Part shown: one piece after another, positions 17,294 through 25,338 of the stretch | Layout: the number at the start of each line of letters is the position of its first letter | How positions within the stretch are numbered: position 1 is the stretch's first letter | Assembly (NCBI RefSeq): GCF_001436115.1 | Contig: NZ_AYZQ01000001.1 | Span: forward strand, 186,001 to 250,000 | Reading direction: 5' to 3' | Length of the DNA: 64,000 bases | Origin: Lacticaseibacillus brantae DSM 23927 | GTDB taxonomy: Bacteria > Bacillota > Bacilli > Lactobacillales > Lactobacillaceae | The notes under the pieces: model-generated | Databases searched by the model: none | What the model was told of the DNA's origin: nothing | What the model saw: only the letters and a program-made list of their open reading frames with translations | Program-made: the position numbers and the translations under genes

Positions 17294-17330
17294 AAGGGGG
17301 CGGTCTTCATTTAAAAGACCGTCCTTATTT
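17294..17330 (+). terminator. hairpin between mreB and mreC (possible attenuator)
   Basis: CGGTCTT pairs with AAGACCG, with extra flanking pairs, and TTATTT follows. It may lower transcription of mreC and later genes relative to mreB. Confidence 0.6.
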
Positions 17331-17361
17331 GTTGATATTTCGCAGGCATCGGAGGCCGCCC

Positions 17362-18222
17362 ATGCAAAAGTATTTCTCAAACAAAAAATTGATTGTATTG
17401 ATGATTGCGTTTCTAACCAGTTGTGCACTGATTGCTGGCTCAATTGCAGTCCGCAATAATCGCAATACACCACCGTTAGTTCAACAAATTGGTAATGACT
17501 TTGTTGGGATTGGTGCGCGTGTTGTGACTGGACCAACTAATTTCATTAAAGCGCGTTTGGCCGATTTCAGTGACCTCAGCAACGCCTACAGTGAAAATCA
17601 GCGCCTGAAGGCTCAGATTGATAATCTAGCTGAGACCAAGGTTCAGGTTCAAACACTTGAAACCGAGAACAAGGCCCTAAAGAAACAATTGAAATTGAAT
17701 GGCACTCTCACGGATTATGCTCAAATTTCGGCCGCTGTCTTGCTCAGATCGCCCAGCGATTGGCGCAATATTCTGGTCATTAATCGTGGGAGTACTGCTG
17801 GTATTAAGAAGGACATGCCAGTGATGTCTGGCGCCGGGTTGATTGGTCGGATCGTCGAAGTGAACAAGACTAATTCAAAGGTTGAGTTGCTGTCGACCTC
17901 AAACAACGCCGCCAACCGGTTTGCAGCCAACGTGATTACCAAAGATAATAGCACGGCAAATGGTGTGATTACTGGCTATGACGCCAAGTCCGGTCAATTG
18001 ATTTTAGGTCAACTTAATACTGAAAAAACCATTAAAAAAGGCGATAAAGTTGCGACATCTGGTCTCGGTGGGGCAACACCCAAAGGCCTATTGATTGGCA
18101 CGGTTACCGCTGTTAAAAAGGATGACTTTGGTCTAGCAAACAACGTGTATATCAAGCCGGCCGGTGATCTCGATGATGTCAGCGTCGTGACGGTAATCTC
18201 TCGTAGCTTGGATGGTGAGTAA
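17362..18222 (+). CDS. mreC: Rod-shape-determining protein MreC
   Basis: The 286-residue MreC has one N-terminal membrane segment (about 10-28), a coiled coil (about 60-100, with the heptads TLETENKALKKQLKL) and a C-terminal double beta-barrel outside the membrane. It links MreB filaments to wall synthesis enzymes. The ATG at 17362 follows GGAGG; a longer reading would begin inside the preceding hairpin. mreD begins one base after its stop. Confidence 0.94.
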   Translation: MQKYFSNKKLIVLMIAFLTSCALIAGSIAVRNNRNTPPLVQQIGNDFVGIGARVVTGPTNFIKARLADFSDLSNAYSENQRLKAQIDNLAETKVQVQTLETENKALKKQLKLNGTLTDYAQISAAVLLRSPSDWRNILVINRGSTAGIKKDMPVMSGAGLIGRIVEVNKTNSKVELLSTSNNAANRFAANVITKDNSTANGVITGYDAKSGQLILGQLNTEKTIKKGDKVATSGLGGATPKGLLIGTVTAVKKDDFGLANNVYIKPAGDLDDVSVVTVISRSLDGE

Positions 18223-18223
18223 C

Positions 18224-18754
18224 ATGCAACTGGAACGCACCTTCAAAAAGCACTGGGTGGCGCCATTAATTTTATTTATTGCCTTAGTCTTAGATGGGGC
18301 TTTGACTCAACTTCTGGAACAGTGGACCATGACGCCAACCTTCACTGCCCCTTCGCAGCTGACCTTGTTGGCTTTGATGATGATCGTGATTTTCTTGCCT
18401 AACGAGAACTGGATTATGGGATATGCTGTGTTGACGGGGCTGGTCTATGACAGCTTTTATACCGGCATCCTGGGTGTCAGCACGCTGCTGATGCCATTGG
18501 TGGTTTATCTAATTGAGCAAATTCGGCCGTATATCCTACGCTCGCCGGTTTTTGTTGGCATTGTCGCGGTGATTACGTTAACCGTCTTTGAGTTCGCTAA
18601 TTACATCATGAACCAGGTGCTCGGGTTCGCCAATGTCGGCCTCGCTGCGATGATTGCCAATCATCTGGGACCAGGTCTCATTTTGAATTTGGTCTTATTG
18701 TTCATTGGCTATTGGCCTATGTCACGTTTATTGCTAAAATTAAATAAAGTGTAA
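18224..18754 (+). CDS. mreD: Rod-shape-determining protein MreD
   Basis: The 176-residue integral membrane protein has five or six hydrophobic segments, the size and position expected for MreD, the third part of the elongation complex. The ATG at 18224 is one base after the mreC stop, with GGTGAG as ribosome binding site inside mreC. Low sequence conservation is normal for MreD; the assignment rests on topology and position. Confidence 0.9.
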   Translation: MQLERTFKKHWVAPLILFIALVLDGALTQLLEQWTMTPTFTAPSQLTLLALMMIVIFLPNENWIMGYAVLTGLVYDSFYTGILGVSTLLMPLVVYLIEQIRPYILRSPVFVGIVAVITLTVFEFANYIMNQVLGFANVGLAAMIANHLGPGLILNLVLLFIGYWPMSRLLLKLNKV

Positions 18755-18771
18755 CTATTTGGGGTGAGTGT

Positions 18772-19428
18772 GTGGAAACTGTAATCTTAAAGGGCCGCAA
18801 GGATGGGTTCGAATTAATGCTGGCTGACTGGGCCGATTTTGACCAAGTCACGGCCGACCTAGAAGCCTTATTAGTTCAATTGAATCAAGATACCTCAACC
18901 GAAAGAGTTGAATTCTCACTTGAGAGTGGGAATCGGCTTTTTGATGAGGCGCAAGCGGCAACCATTACGCAAATTTTTGATCGGTTTCCTCGCTTCACCG
19001 TTCGCCAATTACATAGCAATGTTGGCCCGACTGCGGAATTAAAACAGCGTTTCTTGAATCAAGCCATTCATTTAGGTGGCGGTATTATTCGCTCAGGTCA
19101 ACGGCAGGCCTTCAATGGCGATGTTTTGTTCTCAGGCACGTTACATAAAGACGCCGTCTTAGAAGCGACCGGTTCCGTCTTTGTCTTAGGGGAGATTCAT
19201 GGTTTAGTCATTGCTGGGTCTGACGGTGACGCCAGTGCAGTTATCGTCGGCGATGTCAGTCAAGCAACCCAGATTCGGATTGCTGATTCTGTCGATATCA
19301 TCGCGGATCGCAATGTGGCCGGCACTAGTTTAAGTTACGTGAACGATTTACATATTCTTGAGCATGGCGATGCCGCCCAGTTGAAAGACTTGCGGCCACG
19401 GCTGTTTCGGAAAATGGAGGAAATGTAA
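18772..19428 (+). CDS. minC: Septum site-determining protein MinC
   Basis: The 218-residue inhibitor of FtsZ assembly is activated by MinD. The N-terminal domain spans about 1-100, and the C-terminal beta-helix domain contains GGGIIRSGQ, GDVLFSGTLHKDAVLEATG and VLGEIHGLVIAG, the MinC pattern of repeated glycine-rich turns. It starts at GTG 18772 after GGGGTGAG. It overlaps minD by one base (TAATG). Confidence 0.93.
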   Translation: METVILKGRKDGFELMLADWADFDQVTADLEALLVQLNQDTSTERVEFSLESGNRLFDEAQAATITQIFDRFPRFTVRQLHSNVGPTAELKQRFLNQAIHLGGGIIRSGQRQAFNGDVLFSGTLHKDAVLEATGSVFVLGEIHGLVIAGSDGDASAVIVGDVSQATQIRIADSVDIIADRNVAGTSLSYVNDLHILEHGDAAQLKDLRPRLFRKMEEM

Positions 19429-20222
19429 TGGGAACATCTCTCGTTGTCACATCAGGTAAGGGGGGCGTCGGCAAAACGACGACCTCAGCAAATATTGGGA
19501 CAGCTTTGGCCCTGCAAGGTAAGCGGGTCGTGATGCTGGACTTAGATATTGGCTTGCGTAATTTGGATGTTGTTTTGGGCTTGTCAAACCGGATTATTTA
19601 CGACATTGTTGATGTCGCCACTGGTCGGGCCAAATTGCACCAAGCCTTGATTAAAGACAAACGGTTTGATGATCTCTTATACGTTTTGCCGGCTGCTCAA
19701 AATGCTGATAAAGATTCTGTGATGCCTGAAGATGTGGTCGAGATTGTTAATCAATTGCGCGATGACTTTGACTTTATTATTCTGGATAGCCCAGCAGGGA
19801 TTGAACAAGGCTTTAGAAATGCCAGCGCCGGGGCCGATGGGGCGATTGTCGTCACCACGCCGGAAGTGTCCTCGGTGAGCGATGCGGATCGGATTGTTGG
19901 TTTGTTAGAACAACAAGAAATGCCAATCGCACCTCGCCTGGTGATTAACCGCATTCGACCACACATGATGACCGATGGCCGGTCAATGGATGTGGATGAA
20001 ATTACCAAACATTTGGGCATCGGATTGCTCGGCATTGTGGTGGATGACGATGAAGTGATTGCCAGCACCAACAAAGGCGAAACCGTCGTCATGGAACCAG
20101 ATAATCCCGCCAGTCAGGGTTATCGGAATATTGCCCGGCGTTTGTTAGGCGAAAGTGTGCCCCTGATGGCAATCGAAGAGAAGAAGCCTGGCTTTTGGGC
20201 TCGGCTGTTCCGGCGTAACTAG
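19428..20222 (+). CDS. minD: Septum site-determining protein MinD
   Basis: The 264-residue ParA/MinD-type ATPase has the deviant Walker A SGKGGVGKTTTSANIG (about 8-23), switch DLDIGLRNLD and ILDSPAGIE. The last residues, KPGFWARLFRRN, form the amphipathic helix that binds the membrane. With MinC it keeps division away from the poles; no minE is seen, so DivIVA (encoded at 38304) probably provides the spatial cue, as in other Gram-positives. Confidence 0.96.
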   Translation: MGTSLVVTSGKGGVGKTTTSANIGTALALQGKRVVMLDLDIGLRNLDVVLGLSNRIIYDIVDVATGRAKLHQALIKDKRFDDLLYVLPAAQNADKDSVMPEDVVEIVNQLRDDFDFIILDSPAGIEQGFRNASAGADGAIVVTTPEVSSVSDADRIVGLLEQQEMPIAPRLVINRIRPHMMTDGRSMDVDEITKHLGIGLLGIVVDDDEVIASTNKGETVVMEPDNPASQGYRNIARRLLGESVPLMAIEEKKPGFWARLFRRN

Positions 20223-20233
20223 TCGCGTGTTGC

Positions 20234-20262
20234 TTGACAAATCGTTTGTGAGCGCGTATTTT
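20234..20262 (+). promoter_or_regulatory. promoter of the amino-acid transporter T-box leader
   Basis: A perfect TTGACA (20234-20239) is 17 bases from TATTTT (20257-20262). Confidence 0.8.
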
Positions 20263-20280
20263 TAACACAACATTTAAAAC

Positions 20281-20527
20281 ATTGATTGGGAATGCGATTT
20301 TGGTAGGTTGTCAGAGAACTCACGGTTGGTGAAAGTGAGTCAACCTCAGATTTCGTTCACATCCAAGAGTGAGTCATTGAAATGAGTAGGTGACTCCGGT
20401 TGGGCTCGTTATCGCCGTGGTTGAAGAAACGACATGAGGCTTTCAAAGTGATTTGGAAGCGAGCTTGAGGTGGAACCGCGGTACGCCGCCCTCTTACAGC
20501 ATTAGCTGTAGGGGGGCGGCTTTTTTT
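20281..20527 (+). promoter_or_regulatory. T-box leader, first unit (probable histidine specifier)
   Basis: Stem I runs from about 20286 to 20366: base TTGGGA with TCCAA, distal ACTCACGGTTGGTGAAAGTGAG. The trinucleotide just before the 3' base strand, in the place where the ileS leader of this window has AUC, is CAC (20358-20360) followed by A, so a His specifier is likely. UUC (Phe) one step earlier is the alternative. The T-box motif AGGTGGAACCGCG is at 20468-20480 and the terminator GCCGCCC..GGGCGGC-T7 at 20485-20527. Confidence 0.85.
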
Positions 20528-20567
20528 CTTCAACCCGTGAGGTTCAGTGTGCAAACATTGGATAAAT

Positions 20568-20620
20568 TGAGGTGGAACCACGTGCAAACGTCCTCTTGCG
20601 AAAGCGAGAGGACGTTTTTT
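20568..20620 (+). promoter_or_regulatory. second T-box motif with its own terminator, no second stem I
   Basis: Only about 40 bases after the first terminator, a second T-box motif AGGTGGAACCACG (20570-20582) is followed by another terminator, ACGTCCTCTTGCG / CGAGAGGACGT with a T run (20588-20620). The spacing leaves no room for another stem I, so the leader has one tRNA-reading stem and two antitermination modules in series. Confidence 0.82.
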
Positions 20621-20643
20621 GTTTGACCAAAGGAGGAGAAGAC

Positions 20644-21297
20644 ATGCAGTATTTGATTGAAATATTACCATCATTGATGAGTGGGGCACAGATGACCCTC
20701 AGTATATTCGCGTTAACAATTATCGGCGCCATCCCCCTGGGCATGATATTGGCTGTTGGGTTAATGCGGGCGAAGACCTGGCTAATGAAAGGTGTTCATG
20801 CGCTGCTGACGGCATACATTTGGTTGTTCCGGGGAACGCCGCTATTGCTACAATTGATTTTTGTCTTTTATGGCTTGCCAATTCTGGGGATTGTGTTTGA
20901 TCGGTATTCAGCCGCGCTATTTGCTTTCATTTTGAATTATGCGGCGTATTTTGCGGAAATCTTCCGCGGCGGTTTCGCAGCTGTCGACAGAGGTCAAACA
21001 GAAGCAAGCATGATGCTCAATTTGACCCGCTGGCAAACACTACGGTATGTCGTGATTCCTCAAGTGGTCAAAATCGTCTTACCATCCATTGGTAATGAAG
21101 TGATCAATTTAGTGAAGGACTCTTCTCTGGTTTATGTCATTGGCTTGGGTGATCTCTTGCGGGCCGGTAATGTCGCTTCTGCACGCGACGTTACCCTGCT
21201 GCCCTTAGTGATGGTCGGGGTGATTTATCTGGTTTTGACCTTGGTCTTGACCCTAGGCTTGAAGTTATTGGAAAAGCACTTTAGTTATTACCGCTAG
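20644..21297 (+). CDS. Amino-acid ABC transporter permease (HisM/ArtQ type)
   Basis: The 217-residue polar amino-acid permease has about five membrane segments and the EAA-type loop, here GFAAVDRGQTEASMMLNLTRWQTLRYVVIPQ. A single permease gene with one ATPase suggests a homodimeric channel. The ATG at 20644 follows AAAGGAGGAG. It leads a three-gene operon (permease, ATPase, binding protein) behind the T-box leader; if the CAC specifier is right this is a histidine uptake system of the kind called HisXYZ in Lactobacillales. Confidence 0.92.
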   Translation: MQYLIEILPSLMSGAQMTLSIFALTIIGAIPLGMILAVGLMRAKTWLMKGVHALLTAYIWLFRGTPLLLQLIFVFYGLPILGIVFDRYSAALFAFILNYAAYFAEIFRGGFAAVDRGQTEASMMLNLTRWQTLRYVVIPQVVKIVLPSIGNEVINLVKDSSLVYVIGLGDLLRAGNVASARDVTLLPLVMVGVIYLVLTLVLTLGLKLLEKHFSYYR

Positions 21298-21308
21298 GAG
21301 GCGATGGC

Positions 21309-21947
21309 ATGTTAGAACTCAAAAATATTTCTAAGCAATTTGGCGGTCGCAAGATTCTCGATGATATCAATGTCACGATTACTGATCACCAGACATTGGC
21401 TATCGTTGGGCCAAGTGGGGCGGGCAAAACAACGCTGCTGCGAATTATTAGTGGTCTTGAACAACCAGATAGTGGCACGTTCATCTGGAATGGGATACAG
21501 ACGACGCCTCAACAGTTACGGTTGGATGGCATCATTGGGGTTGTTTTTCAGAATTTTGAGCTTTTCCCTAATCTATCAGTTCAAGACAATATTACGTTAT
21601 CGCCGATCTTGCACGGTCAAGATCCCAAGGCAGCCAAGGCCAATGCTTTGCAACTCCTCGCCCAATTAGATTTGGCCGATCAGGCCAGTGCTTATCCGTT
21701 CTCCTTGTCTGGAGGGCAAAAACAGCGAGTGGCTATTGCCCGAGCGCTGGCACTCAATCCCAAAATTTTACTCTATGATGAACCTACGAGCGCTTTGGAT
21801 CCGGCGTTGCGGGAATCCGTTGCCGATCTAGTCAAGCAATTTAAGGCTAACGGCATGACCCAGGTCATTGTGACCCATGATTTAGCCTTTGCCGATTTGG
21901 TGGCGGATGCGACGTTGACAGTCAAGAAGCAAGAGGCGGTGGACTAG
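21309..21947 (+). CDS. Amino-acid ABC transporter ATP-binding protein (GlnQ type)
   Basis: The 212-residue ATPase has Walker A GPSGAGKTT (about 34-42), Q-loop FQNFELFPNLS, signature LSGGQKQRVAIARALALNP and Walker B ILLYDEPTSALDP, with an H-loop VTHD. All catalytic residues are intact. It is somewhat shorter than the usual 240 residues of polar amino-acid ATPases, lacking part of the C-terminal tail. It lies 11 bases after the permease, with TAGGAGG across the gap. Confidence 0.94.
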   Translation: MLELKNISKQFGGRKILDDINVTITDHQTLAIVGPSGAGKTTLLRIISGLEQPDSGTFIWNGIQTTPQQLRLDGIIGVVFQNFELFPNLSVQDNITLSPILHGQDPKAAKANALQLLAQLDLADQASAYPFSLSGGQKQRVAIARALALNPKILLYDEPTSALDPALRESVADLVKQFKANGMTQVIVTHDLAFADLVADATLTVKKQEAVD

Positions 21948-22745
21948 ATGCGGCGAAAATGGTTGTGGTTATTGAGCTTACTGGCGATGCTGGCGCTAAC
22001 CGGCTGTGCCCGGCAAAGCGAAGCGAATAGTTGGCCCCGGATTGAGCGGTCCCACACCGTTGTGGTCGGACTTGATGACAGCTTCGTTCCCATGGGCTTT
22101 CGACAGAAGAACGGGCAGTTAGCGGGTTATGACATTGATTTAGCCAAGGCTGTCTTTAAACGCTACGACGTCAAAGTCGATTTTCAAACAATTGAGTGGT
22201 CCATGAAAGAAACTGAGTTAAAAAACCAGACTATCGATTTGATTTGGAATGGGTACACGGAAACGGCCGCTCGCAAACAAAAAGTCGCCTTCTCTGATCC
22301 TTATCTGACCAACCATCAGGTGTTGGTCACTAAAACCAAAGCGGGCATCACTTCAGCGCAGCAGATGCAAGGGAAAACCTTAGGCGTTCAAACCGGCTCC
22401 AGTGGTGCTGATGACTTGGATCAGTCACCAAAGGTCTTAAAGCAATACATTGCGCATCAAACGCCGATTTTGTATGATACGTTTAACAACGCCTTGATCG
22501 ATTTGGACGCCAATCGAATTCAGGGCCTGTTGATGGATGAAGTATACGCACGGTATTACGTTGCGCATGAGCCTGATCCCAAGGCCTATCGGCTGGTGAC
22601 AGTTGATTTCCCAGCAGAAACTTTTGCAGTTGGTCTGCGCAAATCAGATACCGTTCTCCGTCAAAAAATTAATCAAGCCTTAGCCGCTCTGCAAAAAAAT
22701 GGTACGACGGCACGTTTACAAAAGAAGTGGTTTGGTCAAAATTAA
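21948..22745 (+). CDS. Amino-acid ABC transporter substrate-binding lipoprotein
   Basis: The 265-residue extracellular binding protein has a lipoprotein signal ending in the lipobox LTGC (Cys about 20). The SBP_bac_3 fold shows in VGLDDSFVPMGF, GYDIDLAKAVF and WNGYTETAARKQKVAFSDPYL. It begins directly after the ATPase stop codon. The ligand is probably a polar amino acid, histidine if the T-box specifier is read correctly; the binding site cannot be judged by eye. Confidence 0.93.
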   Translation: MRRKWLWLLSLLAMLALTGCARQSEANSWPRIERSHTVVVGLDDSFVPMGFRQKNGQLAGYDIDLAKAVFKRYDVKVDFQTIEWSMKETELKNQTIDLIWNGYTETAARKQKVAFSDPYLTNHQVLVTKTKAGITSAQQMQGKTLGVQTGSSGADDLDQSPKVLKQYIAHQTPILYDTFNNALIDLDANRIQGLLMDEVYARYYVAHEPDPKAYRLVTVDFPAETFAVGLRKSDTVLRQKINQALAALQKNGTTARLQKKWFGQN

Positions 22746-22757
22746 GAAGGTAGTGAA

Positions 22758-24191
22758 ATGTGGATTCCGATTGTTTTGATTGTTATTTTCACCTTAAACA
22801 CGACTGCAGCAATTGTGACCGTCTTTAAGCAACCACGAGATATTGCCGCGACTTGGGCTTGGTTATTGGTATTGCTCTTACTACCGGTGATTGGGTTTTT
22901 GATTTACTCAATTTTCGGCCGCAAATTAGCAACTAATAAGATGCATCAGATTCAGACCCAACAACGTTTGGGCATTGATCAACTAGTCGTCGCTCAGCAG
23001 GCGAGCATGGCCGCTGGCGAATTGCTGCCGGCAAGTGTCACCACCCCAGGGTTACCTGAATTGGTGACGACGCTCTTGAAAGCCGATGGGGCCTTATTAT
23101 CTGAACACAATCAGATTACCGTTTTAAGTCAGTATCAGGATTTCGTTGATCGGTTATTGGCCGATGTGGCGAATGCGGCCCATCATATTCATGTTCAAGC
23201 GTATATTTTTGAACCTGACGAAACGGGATTACGCCTGCGCGAGCAACTCATCATTAAGGCGCAGGCGGGTGTGCGGGTGCGCGTGATGTATGACGCGCTT
23301 GGCTCGCATCGAATTACCCAGAAATTCTGGGCACCGTTGCGAGAAGCTGGGGGTGAGGTTGAAGCTTTCGTCGCCAGTAAGTTAAGTCGGGCCAATTTGC
23401 GAATGAACTTCCGGAATCACCGCAAGATTATTGTCATTGATGGTCAGATTGGCTACGTCGGTGGTTTTGATTTGGGCCAGCGCCGGCACAAGCTCGTTAT
23501 TCAACGGGATACGCAATTACGGCTGGTTGGTTCTGCGGTGATGAGTTTACAGGCCCAGTTCTTCATGGATTGGAATGCGACGGCTAAGGTCCAGAAAGTC
23601 CATTTTCAACCAGCATATTTTGCCGCAAGTGAAGCACCTGGGAACGCCTTGATGCAAATTGTTAGTGGTGGGCCTGATCAGTCCATTGAAGCCATTAAGC
23701 TGGGTTACTTGCGGATGATTGCCTTGGCTAAAGAGAGCATTTGGATGCAAACCCCGTATTTTGTGCCCGATGATAGCCTTCTTGATGCCATTAGTATTGC
23801 GGCCCAGTCTGGTATTGACGTTCGCCTGATGGTGCCGACTACGTCTAATCAACCCACGATGTCTCGGGCCACCCGGTATTATTTAAATCAACTGGTTGAG
23901 CATGGTGGCCATGTCTTTATGTACGATGAGGGTTTTTTACACGCTAAATCGATGGTGGTGGATGGTCGCTTTGTGGCGACCGGTACAGCCAACCTTGATA
24001 TCCGGTCATTTAAACTTAATTTTGAAGTGGCAGCCTTTATCTATGATCGCCATGCCGCTGCTGAATTCAGGCAACTCTTCATCACCGACATGCAAGGGGC
24101 ACACCCCTATACACCAAAAGATGTGGCCAAACAGACCAATTGGTCCAGGTTCTGGCAAGGGATTTCACGCTTGCTGGCGCCAATCTTGTAA
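22758..24191 (+). CDS. cls: Cardiolipin synthase (two-HKD phospholipase D family)
   Basis: The 477-residue membrane enzyme joins two phosphatidylglycerol molecules. Two N-terminal membrane segments (about 2-20 and 32-50, PLDc_N) precede two HKD motifs: HRKIIVIDGQIGYVGGFD (about 222) and HAKSMVVDGRFVATGTANLD (about 395). Both catalytic His/Lys/Asp sets are intact. It lies 12 bases after the transporter operon and may share its transcript, though the functions are unrelated. Confidence 0.95.
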   Translation: MWIPIVLIVIFTLNTTAAIVTVFKQPRDIAATWAWLLVLLLLPVIGFLIYSIFGRKLATNKMHQIQTQQRLGIDQLVVAQQASMAAGELLPASVTTPGLPELVTTLLKADGALLSEHNQITVLSQYQDFVDRLLADVANAAHHIHVQAYIFEPDETGLRLREQLIIKAQAGVRVRVMYDALGSHRITQKFWAPLREAGGEVEAFVASKLSRANLRMNFRNHRKIIVIDGQIGYVGGFDLGQRRHKLVIQRDTQLRLVGSAVMSLQAQFFMDWNATAKVQKVHFQPAYFAASEAPGNALMQIVSGGPDQSIEAIKLGYLRMIALAKESIWMQTPYFVPDDSLLDAISIAAQSGIDVRLMVPTTSNQPTMSRATRYYLNQLVEHGGHVFMYDEGFLHAKSMVVDGRFVATGTANLDIRSFKLNFEVAAFIYDRHAAAEFRQLFITDMQGAHPYTPKDVAKQTNWSRFWQGISRLLAPIL

Positions 24192-24192
24192 G

Positions 24193-24221
24193 TTGACAAG
24201 ACAGGTAATTACCGGTATGCT
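24193..24221 (+). promoter_or_regulatory. promoter of the thiT leader
   Basis: TTGACA (24193-24198) and TATGCT (24216-24221) are 17 bases apart, just after the cls stop. Confidence 0.75.
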
Positions 24222-24251
24222 TACGCTGTTAAATTAAATGAGGAACCTTCA

Positions 24252-24330
24252 CAAAGGGGAGCCATGTGCTGAGAGTGGGGAAACCCAGACCCTTCGAACC
24301 TGTTCGTTAACACGAGCGTAGGAATTGTGG
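24252..24330 (+). promoter_or_regulatory. TPP (THI-element) riboswitch
   Basis: Conserved parts are present in order: AAAGGGGAGCC, GCTGAGAG, ACCC..GACCCTTCGAACCTG, and the closing GCGTAGGAATTGTGG. It binds thiamine pyrophosphate and lies before thiT. Confidence 0.96.
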
Positions 24331-24367
24331 ATGTCGACAAGTCGACCTTCTTTGTGTTTGGGGAATC

Positions 24368-24386
24368 AAACCTTAGGAGGTTTTTT
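24368..24386 (+). promoter_or_regulatory. small hairpin holding the thiT ribosome binding site
   Basis: AAACCT (24368-24373) pairs with AGGTTT (24378-24383) around a TAGG loop, followed by T residues. The Shine-Dalgarno AGGAGG lies in the loop and 3' arm, so the expression platform may act on translation as well as termination. Confidence 0.55.
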
Positions 24387-24388
24387 GT

Positions 24389-24982
24389 ATGGCGCATCAA
24401 CGATTAGTGACACTGGTTGAAACGGCGATTATCGCGGCTTTTGCCATGGCTTTGCAGTACGTTCCGCATACCACAGGGGTATCGGCAATTGAGTTCAACT
24501 ATGGCTTAATTCCGCTGGCTGTCTTAGCTTTGCGGCGGGGGACTGTCCCTGCATTATCCGCCGGTTTTGTCTGGGGGATGCTCGATTTAATGTTACGGGG
24601 TTCAATCCTGAATCCTGTGCAAGCAATTATCGAATACCCAGTTGCTTTCACGGTGGCTGGGCTGATGGCTGTCACTTTGCCACAATTTCAGGCCGCTCTG
24701 AAGAACAAGCAAATTTCAAAAGCCATTGGCATGGCTGCAATCGGGATTCTGGTTGGGACGTTTGCGAAGTACTTTTTCCACTTTGTTGCTGGCTGGATCT
24801 ATTGGGGCAGTTACGCACCAAAGGGCTGGCCAGCCTGGCAATGGTCACTCTTTGTTAATGGTGGCTCCGCTGTCTTCTCAGGGATTCTGGCGATCGTCGT
24901 GATAGGGGTCTTGGTGACTGTGGCACCGCGGTTGTTTGTTGCTCCAAAAGAAGCAATCTTACAAAAGCACGTTGATGCCTAA
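24389..24982 (+). CDS. thiT: Thiamine transporter substrate-binding subunit ThiT (ECF type)
   Basis: The 197-residue S-component of an energy-coupling factor transporter brings thiamine in together with a shared EcfAAT module encoded elsewhere. It has six hydrophobic segments, and the conserved ThiT regions SAIEFNYGLIPLAVLALRRG and WGMLDLMLRG, followed by FHFVAGWIYWG(S)YAPKGW, which includes thiamine-stacking aromatics. The ATG follows AGGAGG with a T-rich spacer. The TPP riboswitch upstream supports the assignment. Confidence 0.95.
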   Translation: MAHQRLVTLVETAIIAAFAMALQYVPHTTGVSAIEFNYGLIPLAVLALRRGTVPALSAGFVWGMLDLMLRGSILNPVQAIIEYPVAFTVAGLMAVTLPQFQAALKNKQISKAIGMAAIGILVGTFAKYFFHFVAGWIYWGSYAPKGWPAWQWSLFVNGGSAVFSGILAIVVIGVLVTVAPRLFVAPKEAILQKHVDA

Positions 24983-25011
24983 ACTGATTACAATTTCATA
25001 GATTGCGGCAC

Positions 25012-25057
25012 AAAAAGAGACCCGACAAAACAGTTGTTTTGTCGGGTCTTTTTTTGT
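25012..25057. terminator. strong terminator after thiT
   Basis: GACCCGACAAAAC and GTTTTGTCGGGTC form a long perfect stem with A and T tracts on the two sides, so it can also stop the small minus-strand gene that converges on it. Confidence 0.93.
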
Positions 25058-25061
25058 GTCT

Positions 25062-25178
25062 CTAGATGACATGCAACGCAGATAACGTGCCAACAAGACT
25101 TCCAAGCAGGGTCACGATGAGCATGAACCAAATGAAAAACTTGGTAATTTTTGTAAATGTACTGTCTTTTTTCTTCAT
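25062..25178 (-). CDS. DUF4044-like small membrane protein (38 aa)
   Basis: Reading minus from the ATG at 25178 gives MKKKDSTFTKITKFFIWF and, in all, 38 residues: a basic start followed by one membrane segment. Small proteins of exactly this shape (DUF4044) are found in Lactobacillales close to mraZ. An overlapping reading in another frame starting four bases earlier (ATGAATG) gives a non-hydrophobic 64-residue product and is unlikely. An AAAGGTAGG ribosome binding site precedes it. The function is unknown. Confidence 0.72.
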   Translation of the reverse strand: MKKKDSTFTKITKFFIWFMLIVTLLGSLVGTLSALHVI

Positions 25179-25338
25179 TCATCTCAGCCTACCTTTATGA
25201 TATTCGCTTTTCAGTGTACCTTTTTAGACCATGAAGGGCAATCGTTTCCCAAGTCAATCATCAATTTCTCGGGGGAGCTTTCAAAAATTTGAGAAAGCTT
25301 GTATATTTATTTTAATGAAGAGAAAGTAGGTGGGCCGA

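Noticed and set aside
19428-20222. A minE gene after minD
   Set aside because: The sequence after minD is a promoter and T-box leader without an ORF; DivIVA is present instead.
20572-20643. Longer N-terminus for the amino-acid permease
   Set aside because: The extension translates the second T-box terminator, which is leader RNA; the ATG at 20644 follows AAAGGAGGAG.
24988-25182. 64-residue minus-strand reading overlapping the DUF4044-like gene
   Set aside because: Its product has no membrane segment or family resemblance and runs through the thiT terminator; the 38-residue frame is far more protein-like.
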